From an uncultured Bacteroidota bacterium (lineage in GTDB: Bacteria; Bacteroidota; Bacteroidia; UKL13-3): DNA of 32,032 nt. Numbering within the stretch: position 1 is the stretch's first letter; each line of letters begins with the position of its first letter. Below are positions 10,201-16,808 of the stretch, piece after piece. Under the pieces are notes generated by a model, which ran no database searches, had not been told where the DNA came from, and saw nothing but the letters and a program-made list of their open reading frames with translations. A program made the position numbers and the translations under genes. The stretch is from the NCBI GenBank assembly GCA_903910445.1, contig CAIVZR010000013.1, positions 1-32,032 on the forward strand. The letters run 5' to 3'.

Positions 10201-11571
10201 TATCTGACCAAAAACAACACTTCTCGCCATGCGCTTTGATGAGCCACTCACTTCCGAATCCATTTGTTTGCGAGATAGGATATCAACATGTAGAAAATGT
10301 TTGCTATGTGTGAGTTGATGTAAAACTGCTTCAACAATAAACACAGCACCATCTACTATCAATCCGAAATCGAGCGCACCCAAGCTCATGAGGTTGCCAA
10401 TAACTCCAAAAGCATTCATCATGATAACGGCGAATAGCATGGCCAGCGGTATTACCGAAGCCACCAGAAATCCTGCGCGTAGGTTGCCCAAGAAAATGAT
10501 GAGAACAAAAAGTACAATGAGTGCCCCTTCAATTAAATTTGTCTTCACTGTACCAATGGCGTTGTTCACCATTTTTGTACGATCGAGGAATGGCTCCACA
10601 ATAACCCCTTCGGGCAACGACGATTGAATTTGCGCTACACGTTCCTTGATATTTTTGATTACATCGCTGCTGTTGGCACCCTTTAACATCATCACTACTG
10701 CGCCTGCTACTTCTCCTTCATCGTTAAAGCACATGGCACCATAGCGGGTTGCCGAGCCTAAATGCACTTCAGCAATATCTTTAAGCATCAAAGGCGAACC
10801 TGTTGATGTGTTTTTTACGAAGATGGTATTGATATCCTCCATCGAACCAACCAATCCTTCACTGCGTATATAAAGTACCGATGGCCCTTTTTCTATATAG
10901 GCGCCCCCAGTGTTTTGATTATTATTTTCAAGTGCAGTAAAAACATCATTGATGGTTAGATTGTAAGATTGAAGCTTGGCAGGGTTTACTGCAATTTCAT
11001 ATTGCTTCAGCTTACCACCAAAGCTACTTACATCGGCAACACCTTTTACGCCAAGTAACTGACGACGAACAATCCAATCCTGAATGGTACGCAATTCCAT
11101 AGGACCGAATTTAGATTCATAGCCAGGTTTGGCGCGCACCGTGTATTGATATATTTCACCTAATCCTGTTGTCACGGGACCCATAGAAACTGTTCCCACG
11201 CCTTGAGGTAAATCGGCTTGTACTTGTTGCAATCGCTCGGCTACTTGCTGTCTTGCCCAATAAATATCTGTGGCATCATCGAATACGATGGTTACCAAAG
11301 AGAGTCCGAATCGAGAGAAGCTTCGAATTTCTTTGATGCCAGAGATATTGCTATTCGCCAATTCAATTGGGAAAGTGATGAGTCGTTCGATATCGGTAGC
11401 ACCAAAGGATGGTGCAACGGTTATAACTTGTACCTGATTGTTGGTGATATCTGGCACGGCATCAATAGGCAGTCGGGTGGTTTGGTATCCACCATAACCA
11501 ATTAAGGCAAAGATGAATAAACCTATAATGAGTTTATTCCGCACGGAAAACTCAATAATTCTATTTAGCAT
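7228..11571 (-). CDS. CusA/CzcA-family heavy-metal RND pump fused to a TolC-like outer-membrane factor
   Basis: The product is 1447 residues. Residues 1-1035 are a complete HME-type RND pump: N-terminal helix, two periplasmic loops, and the proton-relay helix LGALDFGLIVDGAVFIVE with D401, D407 and E414, matching the essential D402, D408 and E415 of CzcA. A segment GEIPTDPMPMEAADMMV occupies the region where CusA relatives bind metal. Residues ~1040-1063 form a positively charged, hydrophobic stretch (KAIASLILIFGM, then TSVGMSQ) that looks like a signal peptide. Residues 1064-1447 are a TolC/OEP-like domain with long coiled-coil helices. Pump and exit duct are thus encoded as one chain, an arrangement found repeatedly in Bacteroidota. 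The pump should move divalent or monovalent metal cations (Co/Zn/Cd or Cu/Ag type; which one is not resolved). It lies between a small upstream gene (84-bp gap) and the adaptor gene (6-bp gap). Confidence 0.93.
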   Translation of the reverse strand: MLNRIIEFSVRNKLIIGLFIFALIGYGGYQTTRLPIDAVPDITNNQVQVITVAPSFGATDIERLITFPIELANSNISGIKEIRSFSRFGLSLVTIVFDDATDIYWARQQVAERLQQVQADLPQGVGTVSMGPVTTGLGEIYQYTVRAKPGYESKFGPMELRTIQDWIVRRQLLGVKGVADVSSFGGKLKQYEIAVNPAKLQSYNLTINDVFTALENNNQNTGGAYIEKGPSVLYIRSEGLVGSMEDINTIFVKNTSTGSPLMLKDIAEVHLGSATRYGAMCFNDEGEVAGAVVMMLKGANSSDVIKNIKERVAQIQSSLPEGVIVEPFLDRTKMVNNAIGTVKTNLIEGALIVLFVLIIFLGNLRAGFLVASVIPLAMLFAVIMMNAFGVIGNLMSLGALDFGLIVDGAVFIVEAVLHQLTHSKHFLHVDILSRKQMDSEVSGSSKRMARSVVFGQIIILIVYLPTFALQGIEGKMFIPMAQTVAFALLGAFLLSITYVPMMSALILSKKITHKQTISDRVMVFLERHFQSTLDKVLHFPKTVIAISLVLFSASIIVLSGMGGEFIPALEEGDFAVETRVLTGSNLTTTIASTQQAAHILKTQFPEVKQVVTKIGSGEIPTDPMPMEAADMMVILKDKKEWTSAKTFAELSEKMSKAVSAVPGVTTSFQYPVQMRFNELMTGAKQDVVCKIFGENMDTLAFYASQLGKLSETVEGTRNLYVEPVSGMPQLIIEYNRAALSQYGLDVNTINRIVNTGLAGQSTGFVFEGEKRFDMVVRLAGEQRKNLEDVKNLLVPTASGAQIPLYQLANVAIKEGPNQIQREDAKRRIVVGFNVRGRDVQSIVEDLQEKVKTNLKLPAGYYITYGGAFENLNAAKARLAIAVPISLLLIFLLLYFSFNSMKQGLLIYSAIPLSAVGGIFALALRDMPFSISAGVGFIALFGVAVLNGIVLIAEFNRLHNEGWHDTRKIVLMGTKIKLRPVLMTAFVASLGFLPMAISDGAGAEVQRPLATVVIGGLLFATLLTLFVLPVLFILFEKGFNKKIPHKAIASLILIFGMTSVGMSQTPINIDAAIDTALKNNLTIRNERLKATYQQQLIRTGANIPQLNISAGYGQMNSAYNDQHLGISQSIQFPTVYQRQSKLLKEEWIKSVLEVSIQEAEIKKKIRLVYFQWTLLGQQENLLLKNDSTYALFLEKAKLRLKSGEANILEETTAQTQRGSIALQLKQLRQEKELLLLQFQYLLNNSSFFPDDKNFKLAFDSIGSANLLQQHPMAKAAMQKQQIAEANMKLEKSKLLPDLSLGLNTMTMNGTGANNKFYDNSTRFKSVQAGLGIPLFYGSQKARIKSSVTQINIAENETKLMMQNLELNYVSLIKTYQTQISAVTYYQNEALPNALKISETAIQQFQNGELNYLEWVMLTNQAISIQSGYLTALMNLNETSIQLYYLSNK

Positions 11572-11640
11572 AACAATTAAAAATTAAATAAAGGAAAAAT
11601 AGGAAACATCAGCAAAAATTAAATGCATGAAATTTCAATG

Positions 11641-11667
11641 AAAAGCGGCTAGTAATTAGCAGCTTTT
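11641..11667 (-). terminator. Hairpin overlapping the stop of the small efflux-operon gene (possible attenuating terminator)
   Basis: AAAAGCGGCTA (11641-11651) pairs with TAGCAGCTTTT (11657-11667) with one mismatch and a five-base loop. On the minus strand the stem ends in GCTTTTC. It overlaps the stop codon of the gene at 11656-12042 and sits 70 bp before the pump's ATG. It could partly terminate or insulate the downstream pump message. Confidence 0.45.
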
Positions 11668-12042
11668 AGGGGGTTGCCAGATAGAGGCGAGATAGGTAGC
11701 TGGCAAGAATTTCTCAGTAAAGAAATAATATGCAGAAGTATCTTTATAACCAGGTTTTTTTATTAGTTCAAGCATTGCTTGTGGCATAAAACCCAATACT
11801 ACTGAGTTAAAGGAGCCATCGATTGATTTGAATGGAAGTTGCATATCCTTTTCCGAATCAGCATCTTTTAAATCAACGGTGGTATAGTGTATGGTAAGAA
11901 ATTTCCAGAGAGATAATGAGTTATCTTTGGATTTATGCTCATTGTAATGATCGATTAACGCAGGAAGTCTTACCAGTTGTCTTAGTTCGGTGAGCGACAA
12001 CAAGTAAATTGCGAATAATGATATGGCGATGAACTTTTTCAG
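11656..12042 (-). CDS. Small membrane-anchored or exported protein heading the metal-efflux operon, probable CTG start
   Basis: Read from CTG (12040-12042) the product is 128 residues. It begins (M)KKFIAISLFAIYLLSL, a lysine-led hydrophobic segment that should act as a signal or membrane anchor. The body follows with LRQLVRLPALIDHYNEHK, a short basic/acidic pattern and LWKFLTIHY. Proteins of this LPxLxxHYxEHK type often sit beside Cus/Czc-type pumps in Bacteroidota. I know no assigned function; several His and acidic residues (HYNEH, IHYTT, DLKDADSEKD) would suit metal contact, but this is inference. There is no ATG in frame between the upstream TAA (12082-12084) and this segment. A TTG at 12001-12003 would give 115 residues and lose the hydrophobic segment, which is why CTG is preferred. 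The stop overlaps a hairpin. Confidence 0.65.
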   Translation of the reverse strand: MKKFIAISLFAIYLLSLTELRQLVRLPALIDHYNEHKSKDNSLSLWKFLTIHYTTVDLKDADSEKDMQLPFKSIDGSFNSVVLGFMPQAMLELIKKPGYKDTSAYYFFTEKFLPATYLASIWQPPKSC

Positions 12043-12101
12043 AGCGGCAAAGATAAGGATATTTTCAAAACCATCATTTCGTTAAAGTTAATTTTCATTA
12101 A

Positions 12102-12371
12102 TTACACTTCGATGTATTTCCATTTGCCTCGATAAAAAAAGTACCATGATATCAGCGCTATCGATGTTTCCGCAACTGGAATGGCAATAAATGCACCCGT
12201 TGATTTAAAGTCTAAGCCCATGGCTAAAAAGTAGGCAAATGGAATTTGAAATATCCAGAAGCAAAAGAAATTAATGAGCGTAGGGTTGCGAGTATCACCG
12301 GCACCATTGAGGGCTTGCGACATCAACATGCCGATGCCATAAAAAATAAATCCAGAGCCAATGATACGCAT
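12102..12371 (-). pseudogene. MATE-family efflux transporter, C-terminal remnant
   Basis: The 89 residues match only the last fifth of a NorM/DinF-type MATE transporter (normally ~450 residues): RIIGSGFIFYGIGMLMSQ, ALNGAGDTRNPTLINFFCFW and IPFAYFLAMG, ending in RGKWKYIEV. The GAGDTRxPTxxN signature of the C-terminal half is intact. Everything upstream of RIIGSG is missing, and the frame meets a TAG a few codons before. Two or three helices cannot form a transporter, so this is a remnant. Its ATG overlaps the TAA of the fragment at 12371-12457 (TAATG), which appears to be chance produced by a deletion join. Confidence 0.8.
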
Positions 12372-12457
12372 TAGTGCTTTGGATATCTAGATAAAATCTT
12401 TTCAATAAGCTTATTTGCTGATTCCTTCTCTGCAATATTAGTTTTAAAAACAAACAC
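12371..12457 (-). pseudogene. N-terminal remnant of a small, possibly HMA-like protein
   Basis: Read from GTG (12455-12457) this gives FVFKTNIAEKESANKLIEK, then ILSRYPKH and a TAA. It resembles the first half of a short Bacteroidota family beginning VFKTN(I/V), followed by a helix ending in LxxxYPxH. I recall such proteins as having a second half like INFDLEDCDxxLR, with a ferredoxin-like fold. That second half is absent: the sequence runs directly into the MATE remnant. The assignment rests on about 28 residues and on memory of the family, so it is tentative. A TTG at 12464-12466 is an alternative start. Confidence 0.35.
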
Positions 12458-12513
12458 CCAGCTCAAAATATTTATACAAGCTAAACTCTTTAAGGGCAGC
12501 TAGGATAATTTGA

Positions 12514-12900
12514 TTACTCAGCTAGGGATATTAATGATTTCATTATTTGAGTTAGCACTTTTTGTTTTCTAGTGATATCGTTCATATCAGCGAAATACAT
12601 CATGCGTCGATCTTTATAATCGCCCAAAAGCCATTCTGAATGGATGTTTATGATGGCTTCATGATGAAATACAAGGTGCACCTGCTTTATGTTTCGGTGA
12701 TTGAAAGTAACCAAATCAGCATTGGTGAAAAAGCTGGGAGCATTCCATTTTATTCGCTCTTTTATTTTTGTACTAGATAATTTGATGATAGAACGAACAG
12801 CATCGATTTCATTTTTCAATGGATGTTCTAATTTGAGCATGTATGCATTTACTGCATCTGAATCATTCTCATTTTTTTTTAAAGTAGCCTTTTTAATCAT
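12514..12900 (-). CDS. DUF1801 family protein
   Basis: This 128-residue cytoplasmic protein has the DUF1801 layout: DAVNAYMLKLEHPLKNEIDA, then KIKERIKWNAPSFFTNADLV, then TFNHRNIKQVHLVFHHEAI, and GDYKDRRMMYFADMNDI near the end. The IKWNAPSF and GDYKDRR blocks are diagnostic for the subgroup that acts as small stand-alone proteins in Bacteroidota. Function is unknown. It begins 7 bp after the stop of the SRPBCC gene, so the two should form a two-gene transcript. DUF1801 and SRPBCC (AHSA1-like) genes are often neighbours, which argues for a shared but undefined small-molecule role. Confidence 0.88.
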   Translation of the reverse strand: MIKKATLKKNENDSDAVNAYMLKLEHPLKNEIDAVRSIIKLSSTKIKERIKWNAPSFFTNADLVTFNHRNIKQVHLVFHHEAIINIHSEWLLGDYKDRRMMYFADMNDITRKQKVLTQIMKSLISLAE

Positions 12901-12907
12901 AGTGCTT

Positions 12908-13441
12908 TTATTTTTCTAGGTTCTTTTTAAGAAGATTCAAACTCTCATCTAAATCCTTTCCTAGTGCACTACTCATTAATAAGGTCATCAAATTCATCGG
13001 GTATTTATTTGTCCCATTCATGCCCCATATTACCTTGGTTTCGTTGGCGGAAATAGCTTCGGTATGTATAGGAGTATTGGCAATTCCTTTAAAAGGTTTT
13101 TCGAAACGAACTTCTATATCAATGCCTTCCCCATCATTAATTTTTTTGATTTCTTGTTCGCCTTTACCCGCTTGTTTGTTTTTACTGTCCCAGGCATAAA
13201 TAAAACCCACAGTGCCATCAGGACCTGTGAAAGTTTTTTTCATATTGGGGTCGGTCATCACCCATTTACTATACTGCTCCTGGTTTTTAATAAGTTTAAT
13301 ATAATCGAATACCTCTTGTTGTGGTTTGTTAATAATGATGCTACGGGTAATTTTATAATCATTACTTACGAAGAGTGCGATGATGAGTGGAATTGCGATA
13401 ATTACCACGATAACGAGTAGGATGATCTTTAGAATTTGCAT
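12908..13441 (-). CDS. Membrane-anchored SRPBCC (START/Bet v 1-like) protein
   Basis: The chosen ATG (13439-13441) gives 177 residues starting MQILKIILLVIVVIIAIPLI. An upstream in-frame ATG at 13486 would add 15 residues before this helix and seems less likely. One N-terminal transmembrane helix (~3-25) is followed by an SRPBCC fold at ~28-177: YKITRSIIINKPQQEVFDYI, QEQYSKWVMTDPNMKK, then GFIYAWDSKNKQAGKGEQEI, and a C-terminal amphipathic helix (LGKDLDESLNLLKKNL). This matches the polyketide-cyclase/dehydrase-like proteins common in Bacteroidota, which bind hydrophobic ligands in a deep pocket; the ligand is unknown. It is the upstream partner of the DUF1801 gene. Confidence 0.87.
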   Translation of the reverse strand: MQILKIILLVIVVIIAIPLIIALFVSNDYKITRSIIINKPQQEVFDYIKLIKNQEQYSKWVMTDPNMKKTFTGPDGTVGFIYAWDSKNKQAGKGEQEIKKINDGEGIDIEVRFEKPFKGIANTPIHTEAISANETKVIWGMNGTNKYPMNLMTLLMSSALGKDLDESLNLLKKNLEK

Positions 13442-13550
13442 GTTAAATAAATTAGTTCTCATGCAAACATAAAAAACTTTCTTCAAATATTTAGGGGGGA
13501 TATGTCACTAAAAGGGTGATTTCGACAAGTCAAATAATTATTGTTTAGGC

Positions 13551-13773
13551 ATCAAACATATTCCTATTTTGCTACCCACAGTTGAGGAGGCTGTCGTTTT
13601 TATTTAAAGCTGCCAAGAAGAATTTGGAAGCCATTCGTAAAAACATCAATGTAGTGATTGTTGAAATTGGGTATTCGGATATTAAAACCTTTCGCACCAT
13701 CTTCAATAAAACCACTGGGTTATCGGCCATGGATTATCGCAACAAATACAATAGGGCGGCAATGATGCTTTAG
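13551..13773 (+). pseudogene. DJ-1/PfpI-AraC regulator, internally deleted remnant
   Basis: From 13600 onward the frame encodes FKAAKKNLEAIRKNINVVIV, EIGYSDIKTFRTIFNKTTGL and SAMDYRNKYN. This is the second helix-turn-helix of an AraC-family regulator (GYSDxxxFRxxFxKxTGLSxxDYR). Relatives are ~320 residues. Just upstream, in another frame (13551-13607), IKHIPILLPTVEEAVVFI and a stop resemble the start of the DJ-1-like N-terminal domain of the same family (MKHISILVPExAV). If so, about 250 central residues were deleted and the start ATG became ATC. The AraC end is well supported; the N-terminal match is weaker. Its TAG overlaps the stop of the convergent DUF962 gene. Confidence 0.6.
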
Positions 13774-14222
13774 AATAATTTGTTCATCACCCAAGCGAGG
13801 CCAATTAAAAGAAATTGTAAGTCTTTTAAAAATGATGGTTTCTTACCTTCAATATGATGCCCATAAAATTGTCCAATCCAGGCTGTAGTAAATACAATGA
13901 TTGAAAATGTAAATAATGATATGAAATTACTTATGTATTGATTGAGGATGATGCATCCCGAGGAGAACACCAGCATTTTCAGGGCTAATAAAAATGATAA
14001 TCTTAAATAGAATAGCATTGCAAGTGCCAAGGCTATGGTTGCCCAATTTGCCATACCCGAAGGAAGGATATCTTGCAGAAACAACGGTGGAATACTCATG
14101 AGCAACCCAACGATAGTGAAAAATATCAATGGCACACAGATATAGTGAATTGCTTTATTGGTGCTATTCTTATGGCTCTCAGCATACGCATCAAGCCAAG
14201 TTTGCAATGGTTTCGTCGTCAT
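13770..14222 (-). CDS. DUF962/Mpo1-like membrane protein
   Basis: The 150-residue protein carries the hallmarks of DUF962: WLDAYAESHKNSTNKAIHYI with H17 and H26 near the N-terminus, and WIGQFYGHHIEGKKPSFLKD with H122 and H123 near the C-terminus. Three or four hydrophobic helices lie between. Yeast Mpo1 of this family is an iron-dependent dioxygenase in 2-hydroxy fatty-acid alpha-oxidation; the four conserved His residues seen here are the expected metal ligands, so a similar lipid reaction at the inner membrane is plausible. The ATG follows the TonB-receptor stop codon by 2 bp, suggesting translational coupling. Confidence 0.9.
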   Translation of the reverse strand: MTTKPLQTWLDAYAESHKNSTNKAIHYICVPLIFFTIVGLLMSIPPLFLQDILPSGMANWATIALALAMLFYLRLSFLLALKMLVFSSGCIILNQYISNFISLFTFSIIVFTTAWIGQFYGHHIEGKKPSFLKDLQFLLIGLAWVMNKLF

Positions 14223-14224
14223 TA

Positions 14225-16717
14225 TTAAAATTTTAAATAAACACGAAAATTTAATCTGCGTGCGGTTAAATAATTAGGAACAGCATAGGTTGTGCCCGTC
14301 AAATCTTGAATCCATAAATAGGATAATGTGTTATTTATATTCAGAAGGTTGAAAATTTCAAGACTCAGTTTCAATTCTTTAATATGCTTGCTCATTTGTC
14401 CTTTTCCTTTCGATTCATCATCGAAGATGACACGTGCAAAGCCAATATCCACGCGCTTATACTGTGGAACACTAAAAGTATTTCTTAGTTGTGGATTGCC
14501 TGGAGGTGATGAGGGCATACCAGTGCCAAACAATAGATTCAGATACATTTTGTTTTTAGGAAATGCGGGCAATGCATCTTGAAAATAGATGGCTGCTGTA
14601 ATTCGTTGGTCGGTAGGTCGACGTAAATATCCAATGGGATGTAAAACGCCATCGGCATCGGTGTATTTATCTCCAACAATATCTTCCTTGGTATTTAAAT
14701 ATGAGAGTGAGAACCACGATTCTTCATTTTTAATGAATTCACCATTGATACGAAAGTCGAACCCAGTAGCATACCCATTGGATACCTCGTTGGCCAAATA
14801 GCGAATACGTACATCATTAATTTCGTATGGGATTAAATTATTAAGAATTTTAAAATAGGCTTCCGAAAATATTTTGAATGGTCGATCCCACATTTTAAAA
14901 TTCATATCACCACCCAAAACAAAGTGTGTGCTTTTTTGTGATTTAATATTGGGGTTCAAGTTACCATCAATATTTCGAAGCTCTCTATAAAATGGAGGCT
15001 GGTAATAGATACCAGCAGCAGCTTTAAGAATGATATCTCGGCGTCGTTTCACGGTGCTATCGCCTTCATGCAATACATTGTATTTTTTATTGGGTAGCCA
15101 ACTAAACTGAAAACGTGGAGAGATATCTGTTTCATTATTGTAATTCCAATAGGTAGCGCGAATTCCGTAGGTGAGTGTTAAATCGGCGTTCTTTTTGAAG
15201 TGCTGCATATTTTGCACGAACCCACTTACACGTTGTGAAGCCAAATTTAAATTCGTACGCAACTGATAACTTAATGGGAAGGTATTGCTAATGTCATTGG
15301 GGTTATAGGGTACAAAATAATTTGAAGAATCATTAAATTTCCATTCACTGATTTCATCGGCAATGCGCTCTTGCTGCCATTTTAAACCCCAGTTGATGAT
15401 ATTATAATCGCCTACATAGTTGCCTAAGTGCTGGATATTAAACACATTGATATCCATATAATTTCTGATATGACTAAAGTATCGGCCATAGCCTAAATTG
15501 TATTTTACCTTTCCGAAATCGGGTTTTCCGAAATCGTTTTCCAATTGGTCGAGGTTATAAATAGCATCGATATCGGCCAGTTCATCCTCCAATGAATAGT
15601 AGTATGAACTCATGAATTTGAGTTTCATTTTCTCACTTGCCTCATAGGTAAAGTTCAATCCATTCATCATCGACTGGTATCGAAGTATGTTTCTCCCATC
15701 ATAAAATACACTCAGCTGCTTCGCGTTTTTCACTGTTCCAAAGCGCGTTTTACGATCCTGCGGGATGCTCAAATAATTGTTGGATGCGGCATATCCCAAC
15801 CAACTCACATTCCATCGTATACTTAATCGATAGGAGAGGAGGCTCTGAAAATCCTGAAATGTGGTTTGATATTCACCTTTTGTTTCCAGTGAGTTTAATA
15901 ATATCTGACTATTTCTTAGGCGATAGCCTGCCATCCAAGTGAAGCGTTCATTTTTCGAACTCCCTTCATTATGAATTGCGATACCTAATAATCCGGCGCT
16001 CACAGTGGTGATATTCTCATTAGGCTCATTGTATTTGATATCGAGCACCGAAGAAAGTTTGTCGCCATAACGTGCTTCAAAACCACCCGCACTGAAGGAA
16101 ATATTTTTCACTAGGTCGGGGTTGATAAAACTCAATCCCTCTTGCTGACCAGCGCTAAGCAAAAGCGGACGATAAATTTCGAAATCATTCACATACACCA
16201 AATTCTCATCGAAGTTTCCACCACGAACATTGTATTGAGATGATAATTCGTTGTTGGTACTTACACCTGGTAAAAGTTTTATCACCGCCTCAAACTGCCC
16301 CGTGCCGGGAATATTTTTAAGAAGTTTAGGGTCGATGGTGATTACTGAAGGTTTGTTTCTATTGTTTTGGGCATCGATATTAATATCTACAATTTGGAAT
16401 TTATAAGCGATACGAATATCTATTTTTAATCTTTCATCGGCCTTAAGTGCTGGCACATAAATATGTTTTGGTGCGGTACTAAAATAGGTGAATACAAGGT
16501 TTAAAGGCTTTCCAGCAGGTACTTTGAGTGAGAAATAACCATATTCATTCGTACTTGTAGTTATTTGAGTTTTATCGATGAATACATTCACGTCTGAAGC
16601 AGGGGTTCCGCTGCTATCGAGCACAGTACCATAGATGGTGGCCGTTTGGGAATGACTTTTAGGAGCCATTAGCAATAGAATGAAAATAAGGAATATACTT
16701 CTAAGAAAGGCCCGCAT
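14225..16717 (-). CDS. TonB-dependent outer-membrane receptor with carboxypeptidase-like regulatory domain
   Basis: The ATG at 16715-16717 gives 830 residues starting MRAFLRSIFLIFILLLMAPK, with probable signal cleavage after SHS. A longer frame from 16807 would put 30 residues in front of this signal and is unlikely. Residues ~26-110 are the carboxypeptidase-D regulatory-like domain (ATIYGTVLDSSGTPASDVNV). The plug follows with IPGTGQFEAVIKLLPGVSTN and YNVRGGNFDENLVYVNDFEI. A 22-strand-type barrel extends to the C-terminal RRLNFRVYLKF, with the final Phe typical of outer-membrane proteins. No SusD partner is adjacent, so this is the stand-alone type; the substrate is not apparent. It lies between an RNA methyltransferase gene (91-bp gap) and a DUF962 gene (2-bp gap). 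Confidence 0.92.
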   Translation of the reverse strand: MRAFLRSIFLIFILLLMAPKSHSQTATIYGTVLDSSGTPASDVNVFIDKTQITTSTNEYGYFSLKVPAGKPLNLVFTYFSTAPKHIYVPALKADERLKIDIRIAYKFQIVDINIDAQNNRNKPSVITIDPKLLKNIPGTGQFEAVIKLLPGVSTNNELSSQYNVRGGNFDENLVYVNDFEIYRPLLLSAGQQEGLSFINPDLVKNISFSAGGFEARYGDKLSSVLDIKYNEPNENITTVSAGLLGIAIHNEGSSKNERFTWMAGYRLRNSQILLNSLETKGEYQTTFQDFQSLLSYRLSIRWNVSWLGYAASNNYLSIPQDRKTRFGTVKNAKQLSVFYDGRNILRYQSMMNGLNFTYEASEKMKLKFMSSYYYSLEDELADIDAIYNLDQLENDFGKPDFGKVKYNLGYGRYFSHIRNYMDINVFNIQHLGNYVGDYNIINWGLKWQQERIADEISEWKFNDSSNYFVPYNPNDISNTFPLSYQLRTNLNLASQRVSGFVQNMQHFKKNADLTLTYGIRATYWNYNNETDISPRFQFSWLPNKKYNVLHEGDSTVKRRRDIILKAAAGIYYQPPFYRELRNIDGNLNPNIKSQKSTHFVLGGDMNFKMWDRPFKIFSEAYFKILNNLIPYEINDVRIRYLANEVSNGYATGFDFRINGEFIKNEESWFSLSYLNTKEDIVGDKYTDADGVLHPIGYLRRPTDQRITAAIYFQDALPAFPKNKMYLNLLFGTGMPSSPPGNPQLRNTFSVPQYKRVDIGFARVIFDDESKGKGQMSKHIKELKLSLEIFNLLNINNTLSYLWIQDLTGTTYAVPNYLTARRLNFRVYLKF

Positions 16718-16808
16718 CGTGATATTAATAGTTGGGTAAATCAACGGTTTTTTTTTGAAATTATTTGAAATGTTATAAACGCAAATTGTCATTATTAAGG
16801 ATGACAAA

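Noticed and set aside
12497-12526. Direct repeat CAGCTAGG at 12497 and 12519.
   Set aside because: Eight bases at 22-bp spacing is expected by chance; no link to the deletion junction 120 bp away.
13464-13471. TATGTTTG on the minus strand upstream of the SRPBCC gene, a possible -7 box.
   Set aside because: No TTG at 19-21 bases upstream; the 8-mer alone is common in AT-rich DNA.
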